Shown piece after piece: positions 9,280 through 17,627 of a DNA stretch of 64,000 bases. The DNA is taken from contig NZ_FXAN01000042.1 of assembly GCF_900176645.1 (NCBI RefSeq), positions 1-64,000 of the forward strand, in the 5' to 3' direction. Below the pieces are notes generated by a model. It was not told the DNA's origin and did no database searches. It saw only the letters and a program-made list of their open reading frames with translations. The stretch is from Burkholderia singularis (GTDB lineage: Bacteria > Pseudomonadota > Gammaproteobacteria > Burkholderiales > Burkholderiaceae). Made by a program: the position numbers and the translations under genes. Numbering within the stretch: position 1 is the stretch's first letter; every line of letters starts with the position of its first letter.

Positions 9280-9315
9280 TTTAGATGTATCTAAAGATAT
9301 ATATCGAAAGATATA
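9280..9315. promoter_or_regulatory. Candidate PadR/YqjI-type operator
   Basis: Directly upstream of the PadR start is a perfect inverted repeat, TTTAGAT-GT-ATCTAAA (9280-9295). It is followed by the palindrome GATATATATC (9296-9305) and a second AAAGATAT copy at 9308-9315. The array is A/T-rich in a G/C-rich background and placed where an autorepressor would block the promoter. Binding by the neighbouring regulator is inferred. Confidence 0.55.
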
Positions 9316-9633
9316 AAGTCAACATGATTTTTGGGGGATGGGAGGAGGGAAGTCGCTTGTTAGGCAGATGCGGGTGCTCGACGAATGCGAGCTTTTCTCG
9401 AAGAGGGATTCGAGTAATTGATAGGTAAAAACTATGAAGCAGCCGGCACCGAGCTAGTCCCGATGCCGCCGGTCTGCGGCCACGGAAAGATTTATGGCCA
9501 AGGTTGAATCAATTTCGCGTGAGTGGCCTGTCCGGCTCAAACCGGAGAATTGTTCCGAGCCGGCTCCGCATGGCGCCGCGCTGGGATGGGGAGCGCCATC
9601 GTCGATCTCCTTGAGCGCGTTTGCGTCAAAGGC
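9316..9633. other. Intergenic region with no gene seen
   Basis: This gap lies between the start of the PadR gene and the end of the sensor kinase gene; both genes are read leftwards. I see no open frame with a believable ribosome site, and no hairpin followed by a T-run that would end cusS transcription. Confidence 0.5.
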
Positions 9634-11034
9634 TCACATGCCGGTGGAATCCGGAAAGCGCAGGGTGAAAGTCGTACCGGCGTCGCCGCTTGTCGCGTCG
9701 ATGCTTCCGTGGTGCAGCTCCATGATGGATTTCACGATGGCGAGCCCGAGGCCCGCGTTCCTGGACGACCCGTGCCGTGCGGTGTCGACTCGATAAAAGC
9801 GCTCGAAAATTCGGTCGATGTGCTCGGGCGAGATCGGCTGTCCGTGATTGGTTACCTCGATGACGGCATGTCCTCCCGAGCAACTCGAAGCCAGCACGAC
9901 CGTCGATCCGGCCAGCGCGTGGTCGATGGCGTTTGACACGAGATTGCCGAGCGCCCGGCGAAACAACGTCGCATCGGCCGATACGCGGGCGCTGCCCTGG
10001 ACCACGATATCGATGCGCTTCTCGTCAGCGACGCTCTGGAAGTAAGAGGCCAGCCGCATCAGTTCGTCACCGGATTCGAGAGCTGACAGCTTGAGGGGTT
10101 GCCGCGCGTTGTCGGCACGTGCGAGGAACAGCATGCTTTCGATCATCCGTTGCAGGCGCTCGCATTCCTCGATGTTCGAGCCGATCAACGTCTCGTATTC
10201 GTCACGCGTTCTCGGCCGCGACAATGTGATCTGCGACGAGCTGATCACGTTGGCGAGGGGGGTGCGCATATCGTGAGCGAGGTCGGAAGAGAATTGCGAG
10301 AGGCGCACGAACGCGCGCTCGAGCCGATCCAGCATGCGATTGACCGACGACGCGAGTTCGCGCAGCTCGAGCGGGCCACCGCGTATGTCGAGCCGCTCGC
10401 TCAAATTGTGCGCCTCAATCGTCGAGGTCTGGCGGCCCAGGCTTTCCACCGGGCGAAGGCCTCGGCGGGCGATCGCATAACCCAAGCCGCCGAGCAATGC
10501 CGCGCCGGCTGCGACCGCAAGCCAGATGTCGACGCAATAGTTTTCCATAAGCGACTGCCGGTCAGTCGCGGTTCGCACAAGTGAGACCTGTATGTCGTCG
10601 CCGGAGGGCAATCTGTCACGCGCGAAAATGCAGCGCGACAGCCCGATGCCCTCCGGCTCGCACGTATATGGAACACGAGGCGGATGGCCGCCGGTGGCGA
10701 TCGATTTCAACGTCGCGCCTGGCGCGGCCGTGTGCTCGATTAGCGGATTGTTCTGCGCGTCGTAGATACCGAGGTAGACGCCGGGGTGCGAGAGAAGCGC
10801 CTCATGGAACATTGCGGGAGTTGCGCGAACGCGCTGTGTCGAACCGCTGGCGTGAGCCAACTGCAAAAACTGACTCAGCTTGCCGCTGATCTCGATATCG
10901 TCACGCCGCTGCAATTCAGTCGACAGGGACCGATAAAGATAAGCACCAGTCAGCGCAAACGCCATGCCGGCGACGGCGGCAAAGGCGAGCGTCAACCGTG
11001 TGAGCAGCGAGTAAGGCGCCGCCTTTTCCGTCAT
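9634..11034 (-). CDS. cusS: Heavy-metal sensor histidine kinase, CusS/IrlS family (466 aa)
   Basis: An inner-membrane sensor kinase. Transmembrane helices lie near residues 12-34 and 168-190 and bracket a periplasmic sensor of about 130 residues. A HAMP segment follows, then the H-box FSSDLAHDMRTPLANV with His254, an N-box (RRALGNLVSNAIDHA) and G-boxes near NAGLGLAIVKSIMELHHG. The architecture and the IFERFYRVDTARH stretch fit the heavy-metal kinase subfamily that includes CusS, CopS and IrlS. Its start overlaps the stop of the response regulator by four bases (ATGA), so the two are translationally coupled. Copper is the likely signal, given the divergent copper operon. Confidence 0.93.
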   Translation of the reverse strand: MTEKAAPYSLLTRLTLAFAAVAGMAFALTGAYLYRSLSTELQRRDDIEISGKLSQFLQLAHASGSTQRVRATPAMFHEALLSHPGVYLGIYDAQNNPLIEHTAAPGATLKSIATGGHPPRVPYTCEPEGIGLSRCIFARDRLPSGDDIQVSLVRTATDRQSLMENYCVDIWLAVAAGAALLGGLGYAIARRGLRPVESLGRQTSTIEAHNLSERLDIRGGPLELRELASSVNRMLDRLERAFVRLSQFSSDLAHDMRTPLANVISSSQITLSRPRTRDEYETLIGSNIEECERLQRMIESMLFLARADNARQPLKLSALESGDELMRLASYFQSVADEKRIDIVVQGSARVSADATLFRRALGNLVSNAIDHALAGSTVVLASSCSGGHAVIEVTNHGQPISPEHIDRIFERFYRVDTARHGSSRNAGLGLAIVKSIMELHHGSIDATSGDAGTTFTLRFPDSTGM

Positions 11035-11702
11035 GAGCGGTCCTCGAGCACGTATCCCATGCCTCGGATGGTGTGGATCAGCTTTTTGTCATATGAATTA
11101 TCGACTTTGGCACGCAAGCGCTTGATCGCGGCGTCGACGACGTTCGTATCGCTGTCGAAGTTCATGTCCCAAATCTGCGATGTGATGAAAGTACGCGTCA
11201 AAACCTCGCCTTCCCGTTCAGCTAGAAGCTGCAGCAACGCGAATTCCTGTGCGGTCAGCTCGATGCGATTGTCGCCGCGGCGCACCCGCCGCTTGAGCAG
11301 GTCGATCTCCATGTCCGCAATGAGCAGAATGTCCCGCACGCTCCTCGGTGCGCGCCGGAGCAACGACCGGATACGCGCGAGAAATTCCGCGTAGGCAAAC
11401 GGTTTGAGCAGATAGTCGTCGGCGCCGAGTTCAAGCCCGGTTACTTTGTCCTCGATCGCGTCGCGGGCGGTAAGCAGCAGCACCGGCATCTGCTTTTCCG
11501 CTCGCAGGCGCTTGAGTACCTCGAACCCGTCCAGTTCCGGGAGCATGACGTCGAGCACGACGAGGTCAAAATTTTCATGTAGCGCGAGGAACAATCCGGT
11601 TTTGCCGTTCTCGGCGACATCGACGGTATAGCTCGCTTCCGTCAGCCCCTTTCGGAGGTATGACGCCATTTTGGGTTCATCTTCGACTATGAGTATCCGC
11701 AT
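11031..11702 (-). CDS. cusR: Heavy-metal response regulator, CusR/IrlR family (223 aa)
   Basis: An OmpR-type response regulator. The receiver domain starts MRILIVEDEPKMASYLRKGL, with phosphoacceptor Asp51 in LVVLDVMLPELDG and the switch Thr/Lys in LLLTARD and LLKPFAY. The C-terminal winged helix contains LTAQEFALLQLLAEREGEVL and ends YVLEDRS. The near-consensus sequence of heavy-metal regulators (CusR, CopR, IrlR, CzcR) is clear. It is divergent from the copper-resistance operon that starts at 11993, and the 290-base space between them holds repeated operator-like elements. Copper is more likely than zinc or cadmium from context. Confidence 0.94.
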   Translation of the reverse strand: MRILIVEDEPKMASYLRKGLTEASYTVDVAENGKTGLFLALHENFDLVVLDVMLPELDGFEVLKRLRAEKQMPVLLLTARDAIEDKVTGLELGADDYLLKPFAYAEFLARIRSLLRRAPRSVRDILLIADMEIDLLKRRVRRGDNRIELTAQEFALLQLLAEREGEVLTRTFITSQIWDMNFDSDTNVVDAAIKRLRAKVDNSYDKKLIHTIRGMGYVLEDRS

Positions 11703-11780
11703 GGAAGTGCAATAGGCCTATCGACGGGCTCGGCAGGGCACGCGCTGCGCCCAGCATACGGGTGGGAAAGGGCGTGAAAA

Positions 11781-11872
11781 ATGACGGCTGGATGACAATT
11801 TTTTCATGAATCCGCGATGGCTGCGGCCGGCGAGCACGGCCGTCATCGCTGGATGAAAAAATGATCATTTTT
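11781..11872. promoter_or_regulatory. Candidate CusR operator region, divergent promoters
   Basis: Between cusR and the copper operon the 9-mer GCTGGATGA occurs twice, at 11787-11795 and 11848-11856, each followed by an A/T-rich TCATG or TGATC block. The right-hand copy runs into a perfect 16-base palindrome, AAAAATGATCATTTTT (11857-11872). Two similar arrays 61 bases apart could serve the two divergent promoters. Which element CusR binds is inferred. Confidence 0.5.
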
Positions 11873-11992
11873 CGACCACGCCTTCGTCACATATCGGCCG
11901 ATAAGCTAGATCCCGGCTATCCCGCTGGTGGCCACACCCGGATACGTTATCGAAGTTATCGTAGCGAACTGCCCGTGCTAAGCTCCGCCCCC

Positions 11993-12394
11993 ATGTCATA
12001 TTGGCGCAATTTCTTCATCGTCGTGCTGTTGGCGCTGAGCCTGCCGGTTCAGTCGTTCGCGGCTGCCTCGATGAAATGCGCCAGCGTGCTTGCCAAAGCC
12101 GGCGAAACGCCAATCGTTCATGCCGAACAACGCATGTCCGAGCATCATCACGACATGCCCGCAACGGCGCTCGCGGCCGACGACCATCACGCTCGTCACC
12201 ACGGCGGCAGCCATCACGCACATTCATGTTCGACATGTGCGGCCTGCTGCTTCGGCACCGGGTTACCGGCGGTGCCGGCCGTCGTCATATCCTCGGACGC
12301 AACACGCGTCGTCGTATCCATTGCGCCTGGTGCCGGTGTCGTGTCTTTCCTGACCGACGGCATCGAGCGACCTCCTCGCTACGCCCTCGTCTGA
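11993..12394 (+). CDS. Exported His/Cys-rich protein of the copper operon, hypothetical (133 aa)
   Basis: The first gene rightward from cusR. MSYWRNFFIVVLLALSLPVQ forms a signal peptide or membrane anchor. The middle is loaded with His and Met (SEHHHDMPATALAADDHHAR, then HHGGSHHAHSCSTCAACCFG), including a CSTCAACC cluster before a second hydrophobic segment. This composition fits periplasmic Cu binding or a DUF2946-like role, but I cannot assign a family. The start at 11993 places the signal peptide at the N-terminus; an earlier in-frame Met lacks this. It is presumably induced by CusRS with the downstream genes. Confidence 0.75.
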   Translation: MSYWRNFFIVVLLALSLPVQSFAAASMKCASVLAKAGETPIVHAEQRMSEHHHDMPATALAADDHHARHHGGSHHAHSCSTCAACCFGTGLPAVPAVVISSDATRVVVSIAPGAGVVSFLTDGIERPPRYALV

Positions 12395-12481
12395 TGCTTC
12401 CCCGCAAGTAGCGCGCGGGATGTGCCATTCGTACTGACGCTCCTGTGTGGACCCGTCAGATGATTTACGACGAGAAAATCT

Positions 12482-12781
12482 ATGCGACTGATTTCTGCGG
12501 CGCTGCTGGGCGCGGCGGCTTCATTGCCGACGCTCGTGCACGCCACAAAAACGATTCCCGATCCGACGGATGCAGCGGCATCCGTCCCGGCGATTTCGGC
12601 TGCGCCGGCCTTCGACGGCTATCGCCGATACAACGATGCCGACAACCTGACTTGGCCGCAACTCAATCAAGCGGTCCAGGGTAAGCCAGCCGGCGGCGGC
12701 ATCATGCACGGCGGCGAGATGAACGAGTCAGCCGGCGATCGCAAGTCGAATCGTTCGCAACATGGAAAGCCCGCCAAATGA
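12482..12781 (+). CDS. Exported small protein of the copper operon, hypothetical (99 aa)
   Basis: MRLISAALLGAAASLPTLVH is a plausible signal peptide ending near HAT. The mature part is short and polar (FDGYRRYNDADNLTWPQLNQ), with a Met/His-containing tail (GGGIMHGGEMNES). Its stop overlaps the start of the next gene in ATGA, so it is translated together with the outer-membrane channel gene. Similar small proteins often precede the outer-membrane lipoprotein in betaproteobacterial copper clusters. The function is unknown; a periplasmic copper ligand is an inference. Confidence 0.7.
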   Translation: MRLISAALLGAAASLPTLVHATKTIPDPTDAAASVPAISAAPAFDGYRRYNDADNLTWPQLNQAVQGKPAGGGIMHGGEMNESAGDRKSNRSQHGKPAK

Positions 12782-14274
12782 TGAAACGATTCGTTTCAAC
12801 GCGCATGAGCGCGGGTGTTGCCTTCATGGCGCTTCTGGCCGGCTGTACCACCTTCTCGAAGGACGGCGGGTTTGGTGCGGTGTCGTCGATCACCACGGAG
12901 CGCCTCGGCAAGGACGCGGTCATCGTCAAAACCGATACCGATCGGGACGCAGTGGCCAAGCGGACGCAGCAATTGCTTGCCAAGCCGCTCTCGATGGACG
13001 ACGCCGTCCAGATCGCTCTGCTGAACAATCGAGGATTGCAGGCATCGTATGCGGAATTGGGGCTTTCGGAAGCCGATCTGGTGCAGGCGGGGCGGCTGCC
13101 GAACCCGGGCTTCACGTTCAGCCGCACGCGAGCGGGCAATGGCGATCTGAGCATCGGCCGTGCGTTTTCGGCGAACGTACTGAGCATCCTGACCTTGCCG
13201 TTTGCCGCACATATCGAGGGCCGACGCTTCGAGCAAACGAAACTCGAGACTGCCGACGCGATGCTGAAGCTCGCAGCCGAGGCGCGGCGCGCCTACATTA
13301 ACGCAGTGGCTGCCGAGCAGGCCGCCCACTACGCGAACCAGGTGAGGGACTCCGCTGACGCAGGGGCCGAATTGGCTTCGCGCATGCGGCAGGCGGGGAA
13401 CTTCAGCAAGCTCGATTATGCGCGGGAGCAGGCGTTCTACGCCGATTCGATCGCGCAGGCCGCCAAGGCCCGGCAGCTAGCGGTATCGGCTAGGGAGAAA
13501 CTCACACGCACGATGGGCGTATGGGGTACCGGCACGCAGTACACGTTGCCTGATCGCTTGCCGGATCTGCCGAAGGAACGGCCGGAACTGAAGGATCTCG
13601 AGCAGTTCGCGATGCAGAACCGGCTCGACATCCAGGCGGCGAAGCTGCGCACGCAGGGGGTTGCCTCGTCTCTGGGCCTGAGCAACGCAACGCGGTTCAT
13701 TAACGCACTCGATATCGGCTATCAGAACAACTACGAGACCGACAAGGGCCACGAGCACGGCTACGAAATCAGTATCGAAATCCCCATTTTCGATTTCGGC
13801 AGCGCCAAGGTCGCCCGCGCGCAGGCCATCTACATGCAGTCTGCGAACCGGCTTGCCCAAACGGCGATCGATGCGCGATCGGAGGTGCGCGAGTCGTATT
13901 CCGCTTACGCCAGCAGTTACGACGTCGCGAAGCACTATCGCGACGAGGTCGTGCCGATCCGCAAGACGATCTCTGACGAACTACTGCTTCGCTACAACGG
14001 CATGCTCGTCAGTGTTTTCGAACTACTCGCCGACTCGCGCGAGCAAGTCGGTGCGGTGAACAGCTATATCGACGCGTTGAAAGATTACTGGCTCGCGGAA
14101 ACGGATCTCCAGCAAGCGCTGGGCGGACGCCTGCCGCAAGCCGGCGCTGCGCCGGCCGCGCCAACGCCGACGGACGCGCAATCGTCGGCGAAACCGTCCA
14201 TGGCAACGATGGCGCAACCGGCGCCGGCATCCACGGCACAACCGGCGCACGAAATGCATTCGGAAGGTAAATAA
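12778..14274 (+). CDS. TolC-family outer-membrane efflux lipoprotein of the copper operon (498 aa)
   Basis: An outer-membrane channel of the TolC superfamily. The lipobox FMALLAGC is near residue 23, followed by the repeated helical domain (SMDDAVQIALLNNRGLQASY, then SEADLVQAGRLPNPGFTFSR). The IPIFDFGSAKVARAQ motif typical of OMF second repeats is present. The C-terminal tail is Pro/Ala/Met-rich and ends HEMHSEGK, possibly metal-binding. It is read between the 99-aa exported protein (ATGA overlap) and the multicopper oxidase (gap of 1 base). Since the cluster has a second channel with cusBA, this one may serve a different partner or take the CopB-like role of a copper-resistance outer-membrane protein. 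Confidence 0.88.
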   Translation: MMKRFVSTRMSAGVAFMALLAGCTTFSKDGGFGAVSSITTERLGKDAVIVKTDTDRDAVAKRTQQLLAKPLSMDDAVQIALLNNRGLQASYAELGLSEADLVQAGRLPNPGFTFSRTRAGNGDLSIGRAFSANVLSILTLPFAAHIEGRRFEQTKLETADAMLKLAAEARRAYINAVAAEQAAHYANQVRDSADAGAELASRMRQAGNFSKLDYAREQAFYADSIAQAAKARQLAVSAREKLTRTMGVWGTGTQYTLPDRLPDLPKERPELKDLEQFAMQNRLDIQAAKLRTQGVASSLGLSNATRFINALDIGYQNNYETDKGHEHGYEISIEIPIFDFGSAKVARAQAIYMQSANRLAQTAIDARSEVRESYSAYASSYDVAKHYRDEVVPIRKTISDELLLRYNGMLVSVFELLADSREQVGAVNSYIDALKDYWLAETDLQQALGGRLPQAGAAPAAPTPTDAQSSAKPSMATMAQPAPASTAQPAHEMHSEGK

Positions 14275-14275
14275 C

Positions 14276-15571
14276 ATGGTGTCCCGTCGACAATTCCTCA
14301 GCGGCTCGGGGGCCGCAATCCTCGGCGCCGCGATGGTCAGCAAGGCCGGCGCGGCTTCGTTGCCGGAAGCGCCAACCATGGCGAAGGCGACGATGCAGCC
14401 GCCGCTCGTGCCGCCCAATGGCCGCCCATACACACCGGTCGCGACGTTGAACGGCTGGACGTTGCCGTGGCGGATGAAGAATGGCTGGAAGGAGTTTCAT
14501 CTGACAGCCGAGCCCGTGGTGCGTGAAATGGCCCCCGGGATGAAAGCAAATCTGTGGGGCTACAACGGCCAGTCGCCGGGCCCGACGATCGAGGCTGTCG
14601 AAGGCGACAAGGTCCGCATCTTCGTTACCAACAAGTTGCCCGAGCACACGACGATCCATTGGCACGGGATGCTGCTGCCGAGCGGGATGGACGGTGTCGG
14701 TGGCTTGACGCAGCCGCATATCCCGCCCGGCAAGACGTTCGTGTACGAGTTCCAGCTCGAGAAGCACGGCACCTTCATGTATCACCCGCACGCCGACGAG
14801 ATGGTGCAGATGGCGATGGGCATGATGGGCATGTTCATCGTGCACCCGAAAGACCGTAGCGTCATGCCGGTCGACCGCGATTTCGTGTTTCTGCTGTCTG
14901 CCTACGATATCGAGCCGGGCAGCTTCACGCCACGCGTCAACGAGATGACCGACTTCAACATGTGGACCTTCAACTCGCGCGTGTTCCCTGGTATCGATCC
15001 GTTGCCGGTTCGGGCCGGCGATCGCGTGCGAATCCGGTTTGGCAATCTGACGATGACGAACCACCCGATTCACTTGCATGGTTACCACTTCGAGGTGGCG
15101 GGTACGGATGGCGGCTGGATTCCGCCAGCGGCCCGTTGGCCGGAGGTGACGGTCGACGTTGCGGTCGGCCAGATGCGTGCGATCGAATTTACCGCGGACC
15201 GGCCGGGAGATTGGGCGTTTCATTGCCACAAATCGCATCACACGATGAATGCGATGGGGCACAGCGTGCCGACCATGATCGGCGTGCCGCAGAAAGACTT
15301 GGCCAAGCGCATCAACAAGCTGGTGCCCGACTACATGGCAATGGGCAGCACCGGTGGCGCAATGGGCGAGATGGAAATGCCGCTGCCCGACAACACGCTG
15401 CCGATGATGACGGGTACGGGTCCATTCGGGCCGCTGGAGATGGGCGGCATGTTCACGGTCGTCAAGGTTCGGCGCGGGCTCGGGCGGAACGACTATCGCG
15501 ATCCCGGCTGGTTCAAGCATCCCAAAGGCACCGTTGCATACGAATACACCGGCGAATTGCCGGACAGCTGA
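14276..15571 (+). CDS. Multicopper oxidase, copper-resistance type (431 aa)
   Basis: A periplasmic cuprous oxidase. A twin-arginine signal begins MVSRRQFLSGSGAAILGAAM. The four copper-ligand blocks are visible: HWHG at residues 128-131, MYHPHADEM, HPIHLHGYHFEV, and AFHCHKSHHTMNAMGH near residue 315, which holds the trinuclear and type-1 ligands. Several Met-rich runs follow (GGAMGEMEMPLPDN), as in CueO/CopA-like enzymes that oxidise Cu(I). It is shorter than classical plasmid CopA (about 600 aa) and resembles the short 'copper oxidase' class of Burkholderia and Cupriavidus clusters. It follows the channel gene by one base. Confidence 0.92.
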   Translation: MVSRRQFLSGSGAAILGAAMVSKAGAASLPEAPTMAKATMQPPLVPPNGRPYTPVATLNGWTLPWRMKNGWKEFHLTAEPVVREMAPGMKANLWGYNGQSPGPTIEAVEGDKVRIFVTNKLPEHTTIHWHGMLLPSGMDGVGGLTQPHIPPGKTFVYEFQLEKHGTFMYHPHADEMVQMAMGMMGMFIVHPKDRSVMPVDRDFVFLLSAYDIEPGSFTPRVNEMTDFNMWTFNSRVFPGIDPLPVRAGDRVRIRFGNLTMTNHPIHLHGYHFEVAGTDGGWIPPAARWPEVTVDVAVGQMRAIEFTADRPGDWAFHCHKSHHTMNAMGHSVPTMIGVPQKDLAKRINKLVPDYMAMGSTGGAMGEMEMPLPDNTLPMMTGTGPFGPLEMGGMFTVVKVRRGLGRNDYRDPGWFKHPKGTVAYEYTGELPDS

Positions 15572-15639
15572 TTGACACAACAAGGCCGGGGCCACCCCCC
15601 AAGCGTTGGTTTCATCACCTCAACTCTGGAGATAGCACG

Positions 15640-15987
15640 ATGAAGAAAGCACTGTTTTCAATAGCAATGGGCTGCGCGCTGGCGTTCTCTGCGTCGACGT
15701 ATGCAGCAGGCGATATGAGCAACATGAACATGAGCGGCGACGCAAAGCAAAGCGCCGACGCACCGGGCAGCATGTCGCACGGCGAAATCAAGAAGATCGA
15801 CACGGCTGCAGGCAAGCTGGCCATCAAGCATGGTCCGCTCGAAAACCTCGGTATGGGAGCGATGACGATGGTGTTCAAGGCCAAGGATCCGGCGATGCTG
15901 TCGCAGGTGAAGGTCGGCGACAAGATCGATTTCGTTGCCGAGGAAGTCAACGGCGCCTTGACCGTCGTCAAGCTGCAGAAACAGTGA
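15640..15987 (+). CDS. cusF: CusF-like periplasmic copper-binding protein (115 aa)
   Basis: A small copper chaperone. The signal peptide MKKALFSIAMGCALAFSAST ends at YAA, and the Met-rich mature N-terminus (GDMSNMNMSG) is followed by a CusF/OB-fold domain. The copper-site region is LGMGAMTMVFKAKDP, matching the W/H/M-type pattern except that the aromatic position here is not a Trp. An RBS (CTGGAG) precedes ATG 15640. It hands Cu(I) to the CusCBA pump or the oxidase. A longer in-frame ORF that starts upstream at 14962 is a shadow of the oxidase gene. Confidence 0.88.
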   Translation: MKKALFSIAMGCALAFSASTYAAGDMSNMNMSGDAKQSADAPGSMSHGEIKKIDTAAGKLAIKHGPLENLGMGAMTMVFKAKDPAMLSQVKVGDKIDFVAEEVNGALTVVKLQKQ

Positions 15988-16049
15988 TGACAAATGACGG
16001 GGGTGCGCATGCCGCAGTCCCCGTTTCATTCTTCGAGATAAGCAACAAT

Positions 16050-16424
16050 ATGAAGACTTCGACTCTCAGACATTTCGCCGGCCTCGCTATCGCTGGTGCT
16101 GTTGCATCCGCGCCCCTCGCCGCGTTCGCACACGGCAAACTGGAAAGCGCAACGCCGGCGCCGGGCAGCACCGTCGACGCTACGCCAGACGCATTGCGCC
16201 TGACTTTCAATGAAGACCTCGAGTCGACCTTCAGTTCGGTGAAAATCGCCGATGCGACCGGTGCACCGGTGACGAAGGAAAAAGCGAAGATCGATGCGAC
16301 CAATCCGCGCGTCATGACGCTTGCCGTACCGAAGCTCGCATCCGGCGCGTATACGGTTCAGTGGGCTGTCATGACTGCGGACGCGCACAAGACCAAGGGT
16401 GTCTACACGTTCAAGGTGAAGTAA
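16050..16424 (+). CDS. copC: Copper-resistance protein CopC (124 aa)
   Basis: A periplasmic copper carrier with a cupredoxin-like fold. The signal peptide is MKTSTLRHFAGLAIAGAVAS up to AFA, and the first mature residue is the copper-binding His of HGKLESATPAPGS. The core LRLTFNEDLESTFSSVKIAD and the C-terminal YTVQWAVMTADAHKTKGVYT are standard CopC signatures, with the second copper His near the end. A longer start at 15984 overlapping the CusF stop exists, but the signal peptide sets the start at 16050. The stop overlaps the copD start by one base (TAATG). Confidence 0.93.
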   Translation: MKTSTLRHFAGLAIAGAVASAPLAAFAHGKLESATPAPGSTVDATPDALRLTFNEDLESTFSSVKIADATGAPVTKEKAKIDATNPRVMTLAVPKLASGAYTVQWAVMTADAHKTKGVYTFKVK

Positions 16425-17365
16425 TGAACGACGGGTTCCTGGGCATCCTGCGTCTGATCGCGGTGGCGATTCAGAATGTTGGCTTCGCGGTGATCGTGGG
16501 CGGGTTACTCAGCAGCCGTTGGCTTGTGCGGGGAGACTCCACGTGGCGAGCCGGCGTTGGCCGCCGGCTCGCCATGACAATTCGGATGGCGTCCATTCTT
16601 TCTCTGCTGGCGAGCATGCTGTCGTTCTGGGCACATTGTGCGTTGATGAGTGATTCGACGCTGCTCGAGGCTGGGCCTGCCGTGTGGTCCATGCTCGTAG
16701 GAACCGGCTTTGGACATGCGTGGCTGGCCGGGGCGATTTTCATGCTTTGCGTTGTCGTATTGGTATTCCTGCGCCAGGGCAGCGAGAAGCGCTTCGCGTT
16801 GGGGATATGGGTTGCATTGGCCTGCGTTGCGTTGGCGCGCAGCAACAGCGGTCATCCGGTCGATACGGGGCCCTTCAGCCTGCCGGTGTGGGTGGACTGG
16901 TTGCATCTGCTGGCCATTAGTACGTGGGTGGGGCTCGTTCTGGTGACGACCTACGTCGTGATGCCGAGCCTGCTTGATGCGCCTGCAAGCGAGCGGCAGA
17001 CCAGTGCGTCGTTCGTGCAATCGCTCTCAGACGCGTCGACTTATGCATTGATGATTTTGTTCAGCACCGGGGCATACAACGGATGGAGATGGATCGATAC
17101 GCCGGTGAATCTAGGGGGATCGGCATACGGCCAGATTCTTTTGTTGAAACTTGTGCTCGTGCTGGTTGCGGCCGCGCTCGGCGGACATAACCGCTTCTTC
17201 GAGATGCCGACGCTGCTGTCGACGCTCAGGATACCGACGAAATCAGAATTTACTAAGCCGCTTCGGCGCTTCGGTGCTGTACTCCACGTCGAATCCCTGA
17301 TTCTACTGGGCGTTCTGACGGTTGCTGCCGTGCTCGTTTCGAGTCCGTTGCCGGGAACGACGTGA
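16424..17365 (+). CDS. copD: Copper-resistance inner-membrane protein CopD (313 aa)
   Basis: A polytopic inner-membrane protein of the CopD family thought to bring copper from CopC into the cytoplasm. About eight hydrophobic helices can be traced, with conserved His in SFWAHCALMSD, SNSGHPVDTG, WVDWLHLLAISTWVGLVLVT and LGGHNRFFEMP, the last being a strong CopD signature. The start overlaps the copC stop (TAATG), giving tight coupling as in other copCD pairs. It is the last gene before a strong intrinsic terminator at 17444, so the operon probably runs from 11993 to here. Confidence 0.93.
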   Translation: MNDGFLGILRLIAVAIQNVGFAVIVGGLLSSRWLVRGDSTWRAGVGRRLAMTIRMASILSLLASMLSFWAHCALMSDSTLLEAGPAVWSMLVGTGFGHAWLAGAIFMLCVVVLVFLRQGSEKRFALGIWVALACVALARSNSGHPVDTGPFSLPVWVDWLHLLAISTWVGLVLVTTYVVMPSLLDAPASERQTSASFVQSLSDASTYALMILFSTGAYNGWRWIDTPVNLGGSAYGQILLLKLVLVLVAAALGGHNRFFEMPTLLSTLRIPTKSEFTKPLRRFGAVLHVESLILLGVLTVAAVLVSSPLPGTT

Positions 17366-17443
17366 TTCGTCCGATGCATTCCGTTCGTGCACGTCGCCGA
17401 GTCACTCATGGGAGAGCGATTCGTAATGGATCTTGTCTTTGTC

Positions 17444-17471
17444 AGCCCGGCTGATTAGGCCGGGCTTTTTT
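17444..17471 (+). terminator. Intrinsic terminator of the copper operon
   Basis: A perfect 8-bp stem AGCCCGGC / GCCGGGCT (17444-17451 and 17459-17466) with a 7-base loop is followed by a run of six T. It lies 79 bases after the copD stop and ends the rightward operon. Confidence 0.92.
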
Positions 17472-17627
17472 AGGTAACCGCGCGTGGTGCCGCAGGGTAC
17501 GACTGAAAATAAAAGCAGCATGATCAAAAAATCATCTTCATGTCACGGTCCGATCAGGGCTACCTCTTCAGAATAGATCTCAATGGAGCCGTAGGTGCGG
17601 CTGCGTACTTCACAATGGAGAGAAAAC

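Noticed and set aside
9418..9480. Hairpin-like G/C repeat after the sensor kinase gene
   Set aside because: The arms are imperfect and no T-run follows, so a terminator is not supported.
14009..15595. Open frame of 528 codons on the minus strand
   Set aside because: It is the shadow of the multicopper oxidase and the end of the channel gene, with His/Arg-rich nonsense composition.
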